From assembly GCA_024280575.1 (NCBI GenBank), contig JAJRPV010000021.1, positions 1 to 49,847 on the forward strand: a stretch of DNA of 49,847 nucleotides, read 5' to 3'. Shown here one piece after another: positions 28,243 through 36,687 of the stretch. Position 1 is the first letter of the stretch. The number at the start of each line of letters is the position of its first letter. The DNA comes from Campylobacterales bacterium (GTDB lineage Bacteria; Campylobacterota; Campylobacteria; Campylobacterales; Sulfurospirillaceae). The position numbers and the translations under genes were made by a program. A model generated the notes under the pieces. The model made no database searches. It worked only from the letters and a program-made list of their open reading frames with translations, and was not told the DNA's origin.

Positions 28243-28275
28243 ATTCACTAGAAAAAATATTTTTTTCTAGTGAAT
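28243..28275. terminator. terminator after dapD
   Basis: A perfect 15-bp palindrome, ATTCACTAGAAAAAA (28243-28257) and TTTTTTCTAGTGAAT (28261-28275), with a 3-base loop, eight bases beyond the dapD stop on the minus strand. It isolates dapD from the barrel operon, whose promoter must lie in 28173-28242; ATTATA at 28202-28207 reads TATAAT on the minus strand and is a candidate -10. Confidence 0.8.
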
Positions 28276-28282
28276 TTGAGAA

Positions 28283-29482
28283 TTAATGTAACTCTTCGTT
28301 GAGTTTTACTTCTCTTTGGCTTCTTAGTGCCTGAATCATTCCATTTGTGCTGTTTTGTCTGAAGTGTATGCCATTTAATCCTGCTAATTCTAGACCTTTG
28401 AAAAATTGTGTTTCTTCGCCAATTTCGCATTTGAACTCTGGGTTTACCTCTTTGATTTTTACTAACTCTTTTGGTGTTACACCTATCTTCGTGCCTTCCA
28501 AGATAGAGATTCCTGCATCTACAATACAACCGTCTCCTAGAGGTATGCCCGTAACCGAGTTTGCTCCAAGGAGTGTATTTTCCCCTATGCTCACGGGATT
28601 CCCGTTTGTTCCACTGAGGACCCCTAAGATACTAGCTCCCCCTCCTACATCACTGCCTTTGCCAACTATTGCTGAAGAGCTTATGCGTCCCTCAACCATC
28701 ACTGCACCTTTTGTTCCTGCGTTGAAGTTTATGTAGCTAGCTCCAGGCATGACTGTTGTGCCGGCTGCCAATTGTGCTCCCATTCTTACTTTTGAACTGT
28801 CTAGGATTCTTGTGTTGTCATCCGGAATTATATGAGAAAGAAATCTTGGAAATTTATCCACGCTGTCTATAGTCGGGTATTCTCCTAGCAATTTTAATTC
28901 TATCTCATTTTCTCTTAACCAATCGAGCTCTATGGGCTCTCTTCCGCTCCATGCAACATTTGGCAATACTCCAAAAGCGCCATTTAAATTTAAACTTCTG
29001 AGTCCCGCTTTGCCACTAGAGAGTGCATACAACTTTAGATAAACACTTTCAACGCTTTTTGGCGCATCATCTTCAAAGATAAATACAACTTTATAATCAG
29101 TCAAATATATCTCTTTACTTATCCATTTAAGCATATTGATAACTTGCACATTTTTATGATCTTCTCCAACTGCTTCATCCAAAAATGGATAAAAAGCTTT
29201 ATATGCAAATTTGACAAATTTTTTATCTATTCCACTTACAAATTCACTTCCTCCAAAATCTACCTCAACACCACTTTGGATTAAAGCTTCCAAAAACACA
29301 GATGCTGAGCCGAAATTTTCATTCCAGTTTACGACAGGAAAGTTTGCCTGCAATATCAAATCTTGGTTTAATTGACCTCTATCCACCTTTGCGATTCCAA
29401 AACCAATCGGTTTTTTATATCCTTTTGATTCGATATCTGCTAAAAGCTCATTAAATTCTTCTACTGTTTCTAATTTTTTCAT
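28283..29482 (-). CDS. dapD: tetrahydrodipicolinate N-succinyltransferase
   Basis: 399 residues, the long epsilon-type DapD. A left-handed beta-helix of hexapeptide repeats is visible in the C-terminal half (SSKVRMGAQLAAGTTVMPGA, GGGASILGVLSGTNGNPVSI, LLGANSVTGIPLGDGCIVDA). It succinylates tetrahydrodipicolinate on the lysine/diaminopimelate pathway needed for peptidoglycan and protein. The dapD-mrp-ispDF order matches C. jejuni Cj1605c-Cj1607 as I recall it. Confidence 0.93.
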   Translation of the reverse strand: MKKLETVEEFNELLADIESKGYKKPIGFGIAKVDRGQLNQDLILQANFPVVNWNENFGSASVFLEALIQSGVEVDFGGSEFVSGIDKKFVKFAYKAFYPFLDEAVGEDHKNVQVINMLKWISKEIYLTDYKVVFIFEDDAPKSVESVYLKLYALSSGKAGLRSLNLNGAFGVLPNVAWSGREPIELDWLRENEIELKLLGEYPTIDSVDKFPRFLSHIIPDDNTRILDSSKVRMGAQLAAGTTVMPGASYINFNAGTKGAVMVEGRISSSAIVGKGSDVGGGASILGVLSGTNGNPVSIGENTLLGANSVTGIPLGDGCIVDAGISILEGTKIGVTPKELVKIKEVNPEFKCEIGEETQFFKGLELAGLNGIHFRQNSTNGMIQALRSQREVKLNEELH

Positions 29483-29519
29483 GATTTATAATTCCTCATA
29501 TTTTTATTTGTAACTGACC

Positions 29520-29550
29520 TTACGCATTATATCACACCCATAGTGCGTAA
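29520..29550. promoter_or_regulatory. inverted repeat upstream of dapD
   Basis: TTACGCA (29520-29526) and TGCGTAA (29544-29550) lie about 40-65 bases before the dapD start, where a promoter or operator would be expected. The preceding bases share the 12-mer TAACTGACCTTA with the region before galU. Confidence 0.35.
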
Positions 29551-29631
29551 ACTCAATTTATAATATTAGCAAAATAGTACTTAAATTTGATTTGGAAAGT
29601 TTTTTGAAGATTGGGGTATCGTTTATCTCTG

Positions 29632-29662
29632 GTATGATAATGGGCTTTGCCCATTATCATAC
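29632..29662. terminator. perfect hairpin between mrp and dapD
   Basis: GTATGATAATGGGC (29632-29645), loop TTT, GCCCATTATCATAC (29649-29662). A 14-bp perfect stem about 55 bases after the mrp stop; no T-tract follows on either strand, so termination would be weak or factor-assisted. Confidence 0.5.
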
Positions 29663-29717
29663 ATAAAAATAGTTCTTATTTTTTTGTATCTCTAAAACTT
29701 AGAGCAGATTAAGAACC

Positions 29718-30845
29718 TCAACTACTTGTTGAACAGGCACTTGCCCCACCGTTTACTCCGATAGTTGGCTGAATTGCTTCATTATCAACGCCACCTTCTT
29801 CGTTTACTTCTACTATGTAATCCCATAGCTTGCTTGCTGCTTTTTGGTATCTTTTTGCACTTTGGCTTTCTGGAGCAAAAAATGTTATAGGTTTTCCAGC
29901 ATCTCCGCCTTCTCTGATAGCTGGCTCTATTGGAATCTCTCCTAAGATTTGCGTATCAAACTTTTTAGCAAGTGGTTCAGTTGTGCCTTTTCCAAATATA
30001 TCGTACTCTTTACCAGTTTCAGGACAGATAAATCCACTCATATTTTCAACAATTCCGGCGATTGGAATATGAAGTTTTTTGAACATATCCAAACTTCTCT
30101 CGGTATCATCAAGTGCTACAATCTGTGGGGTTGTTACACACACTCCAGCAGTTACGGGAACGCTTTGAGCAAGGGTAAGTTGTGCATCTCCGGTTCCAGG
30201 GGGCATATCGATAAACAATACATCTAAGTCACTCCAAAGTATATCACGAAGCAGTTGCTCGATAGCTTTCATAATCATAGCACCTCTCCAGATGAGAGAT
30301 TGTCCCTCTTCCATAAGGCTTCCCATACTCATCATCTCAACACCGTTTACCAACATTGGTTTAACTTTATTTCCTACGACCTCTGGATTTTTTCCAACTA
30401 CTCCCATCATCCTAGGAACATTTGGTCCATAAATATCAGAATCTAAAACACCTACTTTTTTGCCTTGACTCGCTAGTGCGATAGCTAGGTTTACAGTAGT
30501 TGTTGTTTTGCCGACTCCACCTTTTCCACTGCTCACCATAACAAAATTTTTGATATGTGGCGCTATATTTTTACCACTTTGTGAATTACTCTTTTGAGCT
30601 GGTGCTTTTGGCTGTTTTACTGCCACATCAACTCTCTTTGCTCCGATTGCTGTCAGTTTTGAAGTGACTTCGGCTTTTAGCTGTGTTGCCACCTCTTCAC
30701 TTGATGAAACGATATCTAACTCGACATATACATTGTCATCTTTGACATCAATGTCTTTTACAAAACCAAAAGCTACTATATCCTTTTCAAATCCGGGATA
30801 TACTACTTCTTTCAGTTTTTCATTTACACTATTTTTATCTAACAT
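29718..30845 (-). CDS. mrp: Mrp/NBP35-type iron-sulfur carrier ATPase
   Basis: 375 residues. A DUF59-like N-terminal part (about 1-85; VNEKLKEVVYPGFEKDIVAFG) precedes the deviant Walker A SSGKGGVGKTTTTVNLAIAL near residue 105. VLDSDIYGPNVPRMMG and FIDMPPGTGDAQLTLAQS follow. The CxxC expected for cluster binding near the C-terminus is replaced by ICPETGK and a terminal SACSTSS. It probably loads Fe-S clusters onto apoproteins in the cytoplasm. Confidence 0.92.
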   Translation of the reverse strand: MLDKNSVNEKLKEVVYPGFEKDIVAFGFVKDIDVKDDNVYVELDIVSSSEEVATQLKAEVTSKLTAIGAKRVDVAVKQPKAPAQKSNSQSGKNIAPHIKNFVMVSSGKGGVGKTTTTVNLAIALASQGKKVGVLDSDIYGPNVPRMMGVVGKNPEVVGNKVKPMLVNGVEMMSMGSLMEEGQSLIWRGAMIMKAIEQLLRDILWSDLDVLFIDMPPGTGDAQLTLAQSVPVTAGVCVTTPQIVALDDTERSLDMFKKLHIPIAGIVENMSGFICPETGKEYDIFGKGTTEPLAKKFDTQILGEIPIEPAIREGGDAGKPITFFAPESQSAKRYQKAASKLWDYIVEVNEEGGVDNEAIQPTIGVNGGASACSTSS

Positions 30846-30941
30846 AAAAAATTAACTCCTTATTTTTTTGATATGCGAATTTAACACAAAAAAGATAAAA
30901 AAAAGCTTTGGTAGTGTATAATATTGTAACACTTTGAAGAA

Positions 30942-31211
30942 AAACTAACCAAATACCCATATAGCATCCATAGTGGCTTTAGTGATGTTTTAGTGCGAGG
31001 CAAAGTTTTGAGTCATAGCCTAAAGCTATGGCAATAAACTTTAACGAAGCAATAAGGCATCAATAAAGCCATCCTTTGGATAAAATGAGAACAGTCCTAT
31101 TGCTTCGTTGGTTATCTTCCACCATAGCTTCAGCTATGCTAAAAGATAACCGCCTCGCACTAGAACTGTTCTCATTTTACTATGAATGCTATATGGGTAC
31201 TTGGTTAGTTT
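30942..31211. repeat. multi-hairpin foldback element 1 with interlocking inverted repeats
   Basis: It fills most of the 380-bp mrp/ispDF divergent gap. Outer arms are 33 nt (30942-30974 and 31179-31211; 31 of 33 pair). Inside: AGTGCGAGGC/GCCTCGCACT (30992/31152), AACGAAGCAATA/TATTGCTTCGTT (31043/31098), and two hairpins with CATAGC-GCTATG tips (31002-31042 with AAAGTTT/AAACTTT arms; 31110-31150 with GGTTATCTT/AAGATAACC arms). Two further pairings cross these: 30974-30987 with 31058-31071 (13 of 14) and 31081-31095 with 31165-31179 (15 of 15). No ORF of note. The outer arms continue up to 15 bases before the ispDF start, so it may also affect its expression. Confidence 0.85.
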
Positions 31212-31225
31212 AGGAAGGACAAAAA

Positions 31226-32347
31226 TTGCCTGATTTGTCTCTTATTATGTTGGGAGCCGGAAATTCGACAAGATTTGAGCACTCTGTTAAAAAACAGTGG
31301 CTTAGATTTGAGCACATGCCACTTTGGTTATATGTCACCAAAAATCTAACAAACAAATTAAACTTTAAGAAGATTGTAGTAACCGGTTCAAGCGAAGAAA
31401 TTGAGTATATGAAAAGATTTAATAGTGACATCACCTTTGTAAAAGGCGGTGTAAGTCGCCAGGAGTCCTTGCAAAATGCCCTAAAACAGATAGATTCCAC
31501 ACATGTTCTTGTAAGTGATGTTGCTAGAGTATGTATAGATGATGAAATGTTGCAAAGAATCTTAAGCCAAAAAGATACCTGTGATATAGTGGTACCTTAT
31601 CTTGATGTAAATGACACTGTTGTTTATGAAGGCAAAACGATAGATCGAAGCAAAGTAAAGCTGATTCAAACTCCTCAACTTTCAAAAACTGAGATTTTAA
31701 AAAAGGCTCTCGAGAGTGATATTTTATATACAGATGATAGCAGTGCCATAAAAGCAATGGGTGGAATTGTAACTTATGTAAAAGGCGATAAAAAAGCAAA
31801 AAAATTAACTTTTATAGAGGATTTACAAGAATTGCCTTGTATCAAAAAACCATCATCAGATATATTTGTTGGCAATGGATTTGATGTTCATAAATTTGAA
31901 GTTGGCAAACCTATGATGTTAGGCGGCATAAAAATTCAGGGGAGTCCCGGTTTCAAGGCGCACTCTGACGGCGATGTCGCGATACATGCTCTCATAGACT
32001 CTCTGCTTGGTGCCATTGGTGCCGGAGATATAGGTGAACTTTTTCCAGACAGTGATGAGAGATTTGAAAATATAGATTCTAAGGTACTTTTGGATAAAGT
32101 GTATAGATTTGTAACAAATGTCGGATATGAAATTATTAATTGTGATATAACCATAATAGCTGAAACACCAAAACTAAAGGATTTTAAAAAGCAAATGTCT
32201 AACACCTTAGCAAAAGTTCTACATGTAGAGCCAATTTTTATAAATATCAAAGCCACAACTACTGAAAAGCTAGGTTTTATAGGTAGAAGTGAAGGGGTTG
32301 GGGTCAATGCTACTTCAACATTAAAATATATTGACTGGACAAAATAG
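31226..32347 (+). CDS. ispDF: bifunctional 2-C-methyl-D-erythritol 4-phosphate cytidylyltransferase / 2,4-cyclodiphosphate synthase
   Basis: 373 residues: IspD (about 1-205; LIMLGAGNSTRFEHSVKKQW, VSDVARVCIDDE) fused to IspF (about 210-373; VGNGFDVHKFEVGKPMMLGG, AHSDGDVAIHALIDSLLGA, FPDSDERFENIDS). It catalyses two steps of the non-mevalonate isoprenoid pathway; the fusion is standard in Campylobacterota. The start is TTG at 31226 with AAGGA at 31215-31219. The stop overlaps the GTG of the next gene by one base. Confidence 0.95.
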   Translation: MPDLSLIMLGAGNSTRFEHSVKKQWLRFEHMPLWLYVTKNLTNKLNFKKIVVTGSSEEIEYMKRFNSDITFVKGGVSRQESLQNALKQIDSTHVLVSDVARVCIDDEMLQRILSQKDTCDIVVPYLDVNDTVVYEGKTIDRSKVKLIQTPQLSKTEILKKALESDILYTDDSSAIKAMGGIVTYVKGDKKAKKLTFIEDLQELPCIKKPSSDIFVGNGFDVHKFEVGKPMMLGGIKIQGSPGFKAHSDGDVAIHALIDSLLGAIGAGDIGELFPDSDERFENIDSKVLLDKVYRFVTNVGYEIINCDITIIAETPKLKDFKKQMSNTLAKVLHVEPIFINIKATTTEKLGFIGRSEGVGVNATSTLKYIDWTK

Positions 32348-33234
32348 TGAAAATTCTGATAGTTGAAAATGAAATATATTTGGCTCAAAGTATCGCTTCT
32401 AAATTAAATGAAGTTGGTTACAAATGCGATATAGCTACGACTATAGCTGATGCGATGAAACAAGAAAAATATGATTCTGTTCTCTTGTCAACAAACATCT
32501 CCGGGCAAAATTTTTATCCGGTTATTGAAAAACACAAATCTTCCATCATCATACTTATGATCTCTTATATCAGCAATGACACAGTTTCTAATCCTATAAA
32601 AGCCGGAGCAAATGATTATATACAAAAGCCCTTTATGATTGAAGAATTAGTTAGAAAATTAAAATACTTAAACGACTTTAACGCAATGAATAAGGAAAAT
32701 ATTACTTACAAGAGATATCTCAAGCATATTTTTGAAAATACAAATATTCCAGAACTTAATACTAAGATAAAATTTCCGACTATTATAAAAACTAATTCTC
32801 AAAAACTTTCTGATGCTCTTGTTTTTGACTATTGTAGCAATATTGGAAAACCATTCATCTTTATATCTCTAACAAGCTCAAATGCTACTGAACAAATATT
32901 AAAAACAAATAAAGATGAAATCATCTATCTAACAGAGCTTCAAAAACTCAAAAAGAGTGAAAAAGCAAAGTTATTTGAAATCGTAAAAGACAGATTAATA
33001 TTTATGTCAACAACGGATTTGACAGAAAGTGCACCTTTTTTCTATATAGAATTAAATAGCGACAATAAAATGCTAAACCATGATGAAATCTTATCGATAG
33101 ATGATTATGTTAAGTATATAATATTAAATTTTCAAAATAAATTTCCCGATACCGAGCTCTCAAAAAAACTGGGGATTTCCAGAAAAAGCCTTTGGGAAAA
33201 GAGGAAGAAATATGGTCTCAACAACAAAAAATAG
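32347..33234 (+). CDS. atypical orphan response regulator, HP1021/Cj1608 family
   Basis: 295 residues. The receiver-like domain (about 1-118) starts KILIVENEIYLAQSIASKL, but the phospho-acceptor Asp is replaced by Ser48 in VLLSTN, as in the aspartate-independent HP1021 group. The conserved lysine side is kept (IQKPF). A middle region of unknown fold and a C-terminal helix-turn-helix (TELSKKLGISRKSLWEKRKK) follow. HP1021 is known to bind the H. pylori origin and regulate redox-responsive genes; the same role here is inferred. GTG start, 1-base overlap with ispDF, 23-base overlap with the next gene. Confidence 0.85.
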   Translation: MKILIVENEIYLAQSIASKLNEVGYKCDIATTIADAMKQEKYDSVLLSTNISGQNFYPVIEKHKSSIIILMISYISNDTVSNPIKAGANDYIQKPFMIEELVRKLKYLNDFNAMNKENITYKRYLKHIFENTNIPELNTKIKFPTIIKTNSQKLSDALVFDYCSNIGKPFIFISLTSSNATEQILKTNKDEIIYLTELQKLKKSEKAKLFEIVKDRLIFMSTTDLTESAPFFYIELNSDNKMLNHDEILSIDDYVKYIILNFQNKFPDTELSKKLGISRKSLWEKRKKYGLNNKK

Positions 33235-34405
33235 AAAAATTGTGATAGACTCACAAGCACTTGCAACTCTCTCTTTTGCCGAACAGGGTATTTTTAAACC
33301 GGTTGACAGACTGATGAACAAAGATGAGGCTATAGAAGTCGATAATACAGGCTGTTACAAAGGCAAACCTTTTCCTTTTCCTTTTATATTGGCTCCTTCG
33401 GGTGAAAAAAACCAAGAAGTTATAAGCAGTATTGAAAAAGGTGAAAAAATTGATATTGAAGTTGATGGCAAAATAAGAGGTGAGATAGAAGCTGAAGGAT
33501 TTTTTGAGATAGACAGAAGAAGAAGAATTGAGCAGATATTTGGAAATTATGACACTCAAAATCCAGCTACAAGGGATTTTTTAAAGAGGCTTGGTAAGTT
33601 TTCTATTTATGGCAAATATCATGTAAATTATGAGGATATAAAAAATACAAAAACTCTGATAAAGGAGACTATAGAATCTACTGGTGCTAAAAGTATAGCG
33701 GCTATTATGATGGATGCTAGGCCTTTCCACAGAGCTCATGAGAGGCTTCTTAGAATCACGCTTGAACGAAGTGATTTGGTTATAGTTTTTCTTTCAAAAC
33801 ATGAAGCACGCAAGGACAAAGTGTCTTACGATACAAAATATGAAATTTTAAAATATGCCATAGATAATTATCTGCCAAAAAATAGAGTTTTAGTGGTTCC
33901 TTTTGAAAGTACTTTTTTATTTGCCGGATATAATGATGCTATTTTAGATTGCATTTGCGCAAATAATTTTGGATGCAATAAATTTATAATCGGGAAAAAT
34001 CATACCGGTATCGGGATGTATTATGATAAAAATGAGATGAAATCAATACTGAGCAAATATGAATCGCTTGATATCAAAATAGAAGTAATATCAAGATTTG
34101 TATATTGTAAAGATTGTAAAACTCTAGTCAATTCCAGCACTTGCCCACATGGCTCTCATAGACATATAAAGTACAATTCTAAAGCACTTCGAAGATTTTT
34201 TAGAGTTGGCATACTACCACCTGCTGTTTTGATGAGAACTGATATATCATCAAAACTATTAAGCAAGTGCATGCCAGACAGATTTGAAAATATAAATAAA
34301 ATTTATGACGATATCTTTCCAAATAGCGGTTTGTTAGAAAATCACAGTGAAGAAGAATTTTATATCAACCTGATGAAACTTCACCAAACAACTTCGCTTA
34401 CATAA
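33212..34405 (+). CDS. ATP sulfurylase-like protein with altered active-site motifs
   Basis: 397 residues with the whole ATP sulfurylase plan. An N-terminal PUA-like region (about 1-150) precedes a nucleotidyltransferase core. In the core the usual QTRNPxHxxH is replaced by MDARPFHRAH (near 169), GRDHAG by GKNHTG (near 263), and a CxxC...CPHGSH zinc-ribbon follows (near 295-310). The HxxH pair is kept, but the sulfate-site Gln/Asn is not. It may not make APS at normal rates and could act on another anion or nucleotide. No APS reductase or CysN lies nearby; the family is normally called Sat (Cj1609-like). Start ATG 33212 with GAGGAAG upstream. Confidence 0.75.
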   Translation: MVSTTKNRKIVIDSQALATLSFAEQGIFKPVDRLMNKDEAIEVDNTGCYKGKPFPFPFILAPSGEKNQEVISSIEKGEKIDIEVDGKIRGEIEAEGFFEIDRRRRIEQIFGNYDTQNPATRDFLKRLGKFSIYGKYHVNYEDIKNTKTLIKETIESTGAKSIAAIMMDARPFHRAHERLLRITLERSDLVIVFLSKHEARKDKVSYDTKYEILKYAIDNYLPKNRVLVVPFESTFLFAGYNDAILDCICANNFGCNKFIIGKNHTGIGMYYDKNEMKSILSKYESLDIKIEVISRFVYCKDCKTLVNSSTCPHGSHRHIKYNSKALRRFFRVGILPPAVLMRTDISSKLLSKCMPDRFENINKIYDDIFPNSGLLENHSEEEFYINLMKLHQTTSLT

Positions 34406-34416
34406 TAAGGCTTTAT

Positions 34417-34869
34417 ATGAATAGATTATTTATAACATTTTTCTATAGTGGTTTATCTCCAAAAGCTCCCGGAACTGTGGGTAGCATAGCAGCAGGAATT
34501 GTTGGCTTTATCATTTTGCAATATTTTCACACAGATACTCTTTTTCTACTGACCATTTTAATAACTCTTGTCGGCATCACAGAAATAAATAAATATGAAA
34601 AGAAAAGTGGTACGCATGACGATAAAAGCATAGTTATAGATGAAGTCGTAGGAATGTGGCTTGCTTTTGTTTTAAGCTCCGGTACCGTAACACAAATGCT
34701 TTTAAGTTTTATATATTTTAGGATTTTTGATATTTGGAAACCCTCTTTTATAGGTAAAATCGATAGAGATGTAAAAGGTGGACTTGGTGTTATGGGAGAT
34801 GATATATTAGCCGGGATACTTGCAGGTATTTGTAGCGCCGGTACTTGGCAACTCATAAAATATTTTTAG
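34417..34869 (+). CDS. pgpA: phosphatidylglycerophosphatase A
   Basis: 150 residues with 3-4 membrane spans. The family motifs FFYSGLSPKAPGTVGSIAAG near the N-terminus, DEVVGMWLAF near 72 and GDDILAGILAGI near 127 are intact. It dephosphorylates phosphatidylglycerol phosphate at the inner membrane to make phosphatidylglycerol. It follows the sulfurylase-like gene by 11 bases. Confidence 0.9.
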   Translation: MNRLFITFFYSGLSPKAPGTVGSIAAGIVGFIILQYFHTDTLFLLTILITLVGITEINKYEKKSGTHDDKSIVIDEVVGMWLAFVLSSGTVTQMLLSFIYFRIFDIWKPSFIGKIDRDVKGGLGVMGDDILAGILAGICSAGTWQLIKYF

Positions 34870-34878
34870 GAAAATAAA

Positions 34879-35079
34879 ATGACAAAATTAATAGATACCA
34901 TACTAGACTTTGCCATCATTGTTGGAATCAGCTTGATTATATTTTATGGCTTATCATATGTTGGAGCGCCTTTATGGCTTAGTTTGGTATGTGTTGCCAT
35001 ATGGGGTGGATTTACCGGATACAAACCTAAAATTGTTAGAAAATACTTTAAATTTTTATACAAAGAAGACAAAAAATAA
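34879..35079 (+). CDS. small inner-membrane protein
   Basis: 66 residues with one or two hydrophobic segments (IIVGISLIIFYGLSYVGAP, WLSLVCVAIWGGFTGY) and a basic C-terminus. It has AGGAAAAT upstream of its ATG and follows pgpA by 9 bases. I do not recognise it. Position suggests it accompanies PgpA at the membrane, which is inference. Confidence 0.6.
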   Translation: MTKLIDTILDFAIIVGISLIIFYGLSYVGAPLWLSLVCVAIWGGFTGYKPKIVRKYFKFLYKEDKK

Positions 35080-35103
35080 ACCTCTATAGATAAAGGTTTA
35101 TTT
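35074..35103. terminator. bidirectional terminator
   Basis: AAATAAACCT (35074-35083) and AGGTTTATTT (35094-35103) around a 10-base loop, with A-run before and T-run after, between the convergent small membrane-protein gene and proC. Confidence 0.75.
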
Positions 35104-35111
35104 TAAACTTT

Positions 35112-35852
35112 TTACATCTCTTTAGTTTTTTCATAAGAGGCTTTCATGGCTTTTATAAATCCATCTCTTACCTTGCCTTCTTCTAATTTTGCGATACCGG
35201 CTATCGTGGTTCCATTTGGTGAAGTTACTTTGTCTTTTAAAAGAGCTGGGTGTTCATCTTGCAAAACTACTCCTACTCCTTCAAAAAGCATAGCAATATA
35301 TTTATATGTTATTTCTCTTTTAAGTCCCAAATTTACAGCTCCATCGCTTAGTGCTTCTGCTACTAGAGCAAGCCATGCGGGTGCCGATCCTGCTAGCCCT
35401 GTTGCGATATCTAGTTCATTTTCACTATCTAGCCAAAAGCATTTTCCAATAGTACCTAAAACACTCATGGCTTTTTCTTTAAGCTCTACATCTCCACAAA
35501 GTGAAGTGGCTGATTTTTGCACGAGAGCCGCCATATTTGGCATAGCTCTTACATAATATTTTGCGTCAATCTTAGCCTTTAATTTTTCTAATTTTGTGCC
35601 AGCTAGTATAGAAATCAATCCTTTTGCACGACCCTCTACATGTAGAGATTCAAGTGATTGGGGTTTGATAGCCAAAATCACTATATAATCATCAAGCACA
35701 GGGATAGTATCTACTATGTTTAAGTTAGGATATAAGTTTTTTAATTCATCTACCCGCTTTGGATATGCTTCAACCACAGTTATGTCGTAAGATTGTAGTC
35801 CTTTGAGCATTGCTCCACCCATATTTCCGGCACCTATCAATAATAATTTCAT
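35112..35852 (-). CDS. proC: pyrroline-5-carboxylate reductase
   Basis: 246 residues, slightly short of the usual 260-275. An N-terminal Rossmann motif LLLIGAGNMGGAML and the C-terminal signature of the family (DKVTSPNGTTIAGIAKLEEG, near 210) are present, as is VRAMPNMAALVQKS near 103. It catalyses the last step of proline synthesis. Cytoplasmic. Confidence 0.92.
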   Translation of the reverse strand: MKLLLIGAGNMGGAMLKGLQSYDITVVEAYPKRVDELKNLYPNLNIVDTIPVLDDYIVILAIKPQSLESLHVEGRAKGLISILAGTKLEKLKAKIDAKYYVRAMPNMAALVQKSATSLCGDVELKEKAMSVLGTIGKCFWLDSENELDIATGLAGSAPAWLALVAEALSDGAVNLGLKREITYKYIAMLFEGVGVVLQDEHPALLKDKVTSPNGTTIAGIAKLEEGKVRDGFIKAMKASYEKTKEM

Positions 35853-35864
35853 TTGGTTATTTCC

Positions 35865-36659
35865 TTAGTTAAAAACTTTTTTAAGCAGTGAAGTTGTTCT
35901 TGCAATCGGATTTGCTCTTATATCTGCTTCCTCTTTTGCAATCATCTTAAACAAACCGTCTATCGCTTTATTTGTTACATATTTGTTGAGATTTTAATCA
36001 TTTCCGCTAGGCAGATATGAATCTGCACCGAATTTTTTTGCCAATGACATAACACCACTGTTTTGCACATATTTTTGCCCATAGTTTTTATAGTATCCGT
36101 TAAAAGAATCATAATATTTTGCAACACTGTTTTCTTTCATGGTTTTATCTACGATTGGGGAAATCATCTTTTCAAGTGAACCTGAGGTGTGTTTCCTGAA
36201 GTACTGTGTGGCAGCATCTTTTTTTCCTGCTAAAATTTTCTTGGCATCCGTCAAAGACATTTTGTCGATAGCTTTCATAAATATATCTACCGTTTTAGGA
36301 GCAGCTTTTGAGGCCGCAGAGTTAATAGAATTTATCAAATTATCAGCAACTTTATTCCCACCGAATTTCCTTACTATTTTTTCAGCTTTTGCCAAATTTT
36401 CAGGCAAAGGAATCTTTACTAATGAATTATTTAGATACCCATTGTTTTTACCTAGCTGAGAAGCAGCAAACTTGACACCTTTTTTTAATGCTTCTTTTAA
36501 GCCACTTGCAACTGTAGAATTATCTAATCCTGATGTCATACTTTTTGAACTGCCTATATTTGAACTGTCAACAACACTCTTGGCAAAATTTCCCAGATTA
36601 AAAGCAAATGCCAAACTTGCTGACAGTGCTAAGATTGTACTTATTTTTCTCATATTCAA
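35865..36659 (-). pseudogene. DUF4197-family exported protein, interrupted by an in-frame TAA
   Basis: Codons 1-221 encode a signal peptide (KISTILALSASLAFAF) and the DUF4197 repeats. At 35994-35996 a TAA stops the frame after SYLPSGND. The same frame then continues [40 protein letters not shown] and FN to a second TAA at 35865-35867, which is the conserved family C-terminus. The full reading is 264 codons. A point change (for example TTA or TAT to TAA) or a base-call error would restore it. Function unknown; exported, helical. Confidence 0.8.
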
Positions 36660-36687
36660 CCTTTATTTTTTCATTATTATACCAAAT

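Noticed and set aside
30942-31211. CRISPR array or tandem repeat
   Set aside because: The repeats are inverted and nested, not regularly spaced direct repeats, and no cas gene is present.
30942-31211. Isolated attC site, because the arms contain CTAACC / GGTTAG
   Set aside because: The boxes fit RYYYAAC/GTTRRRY only partly, the element is 270 bp, and no cassette gene is attached.
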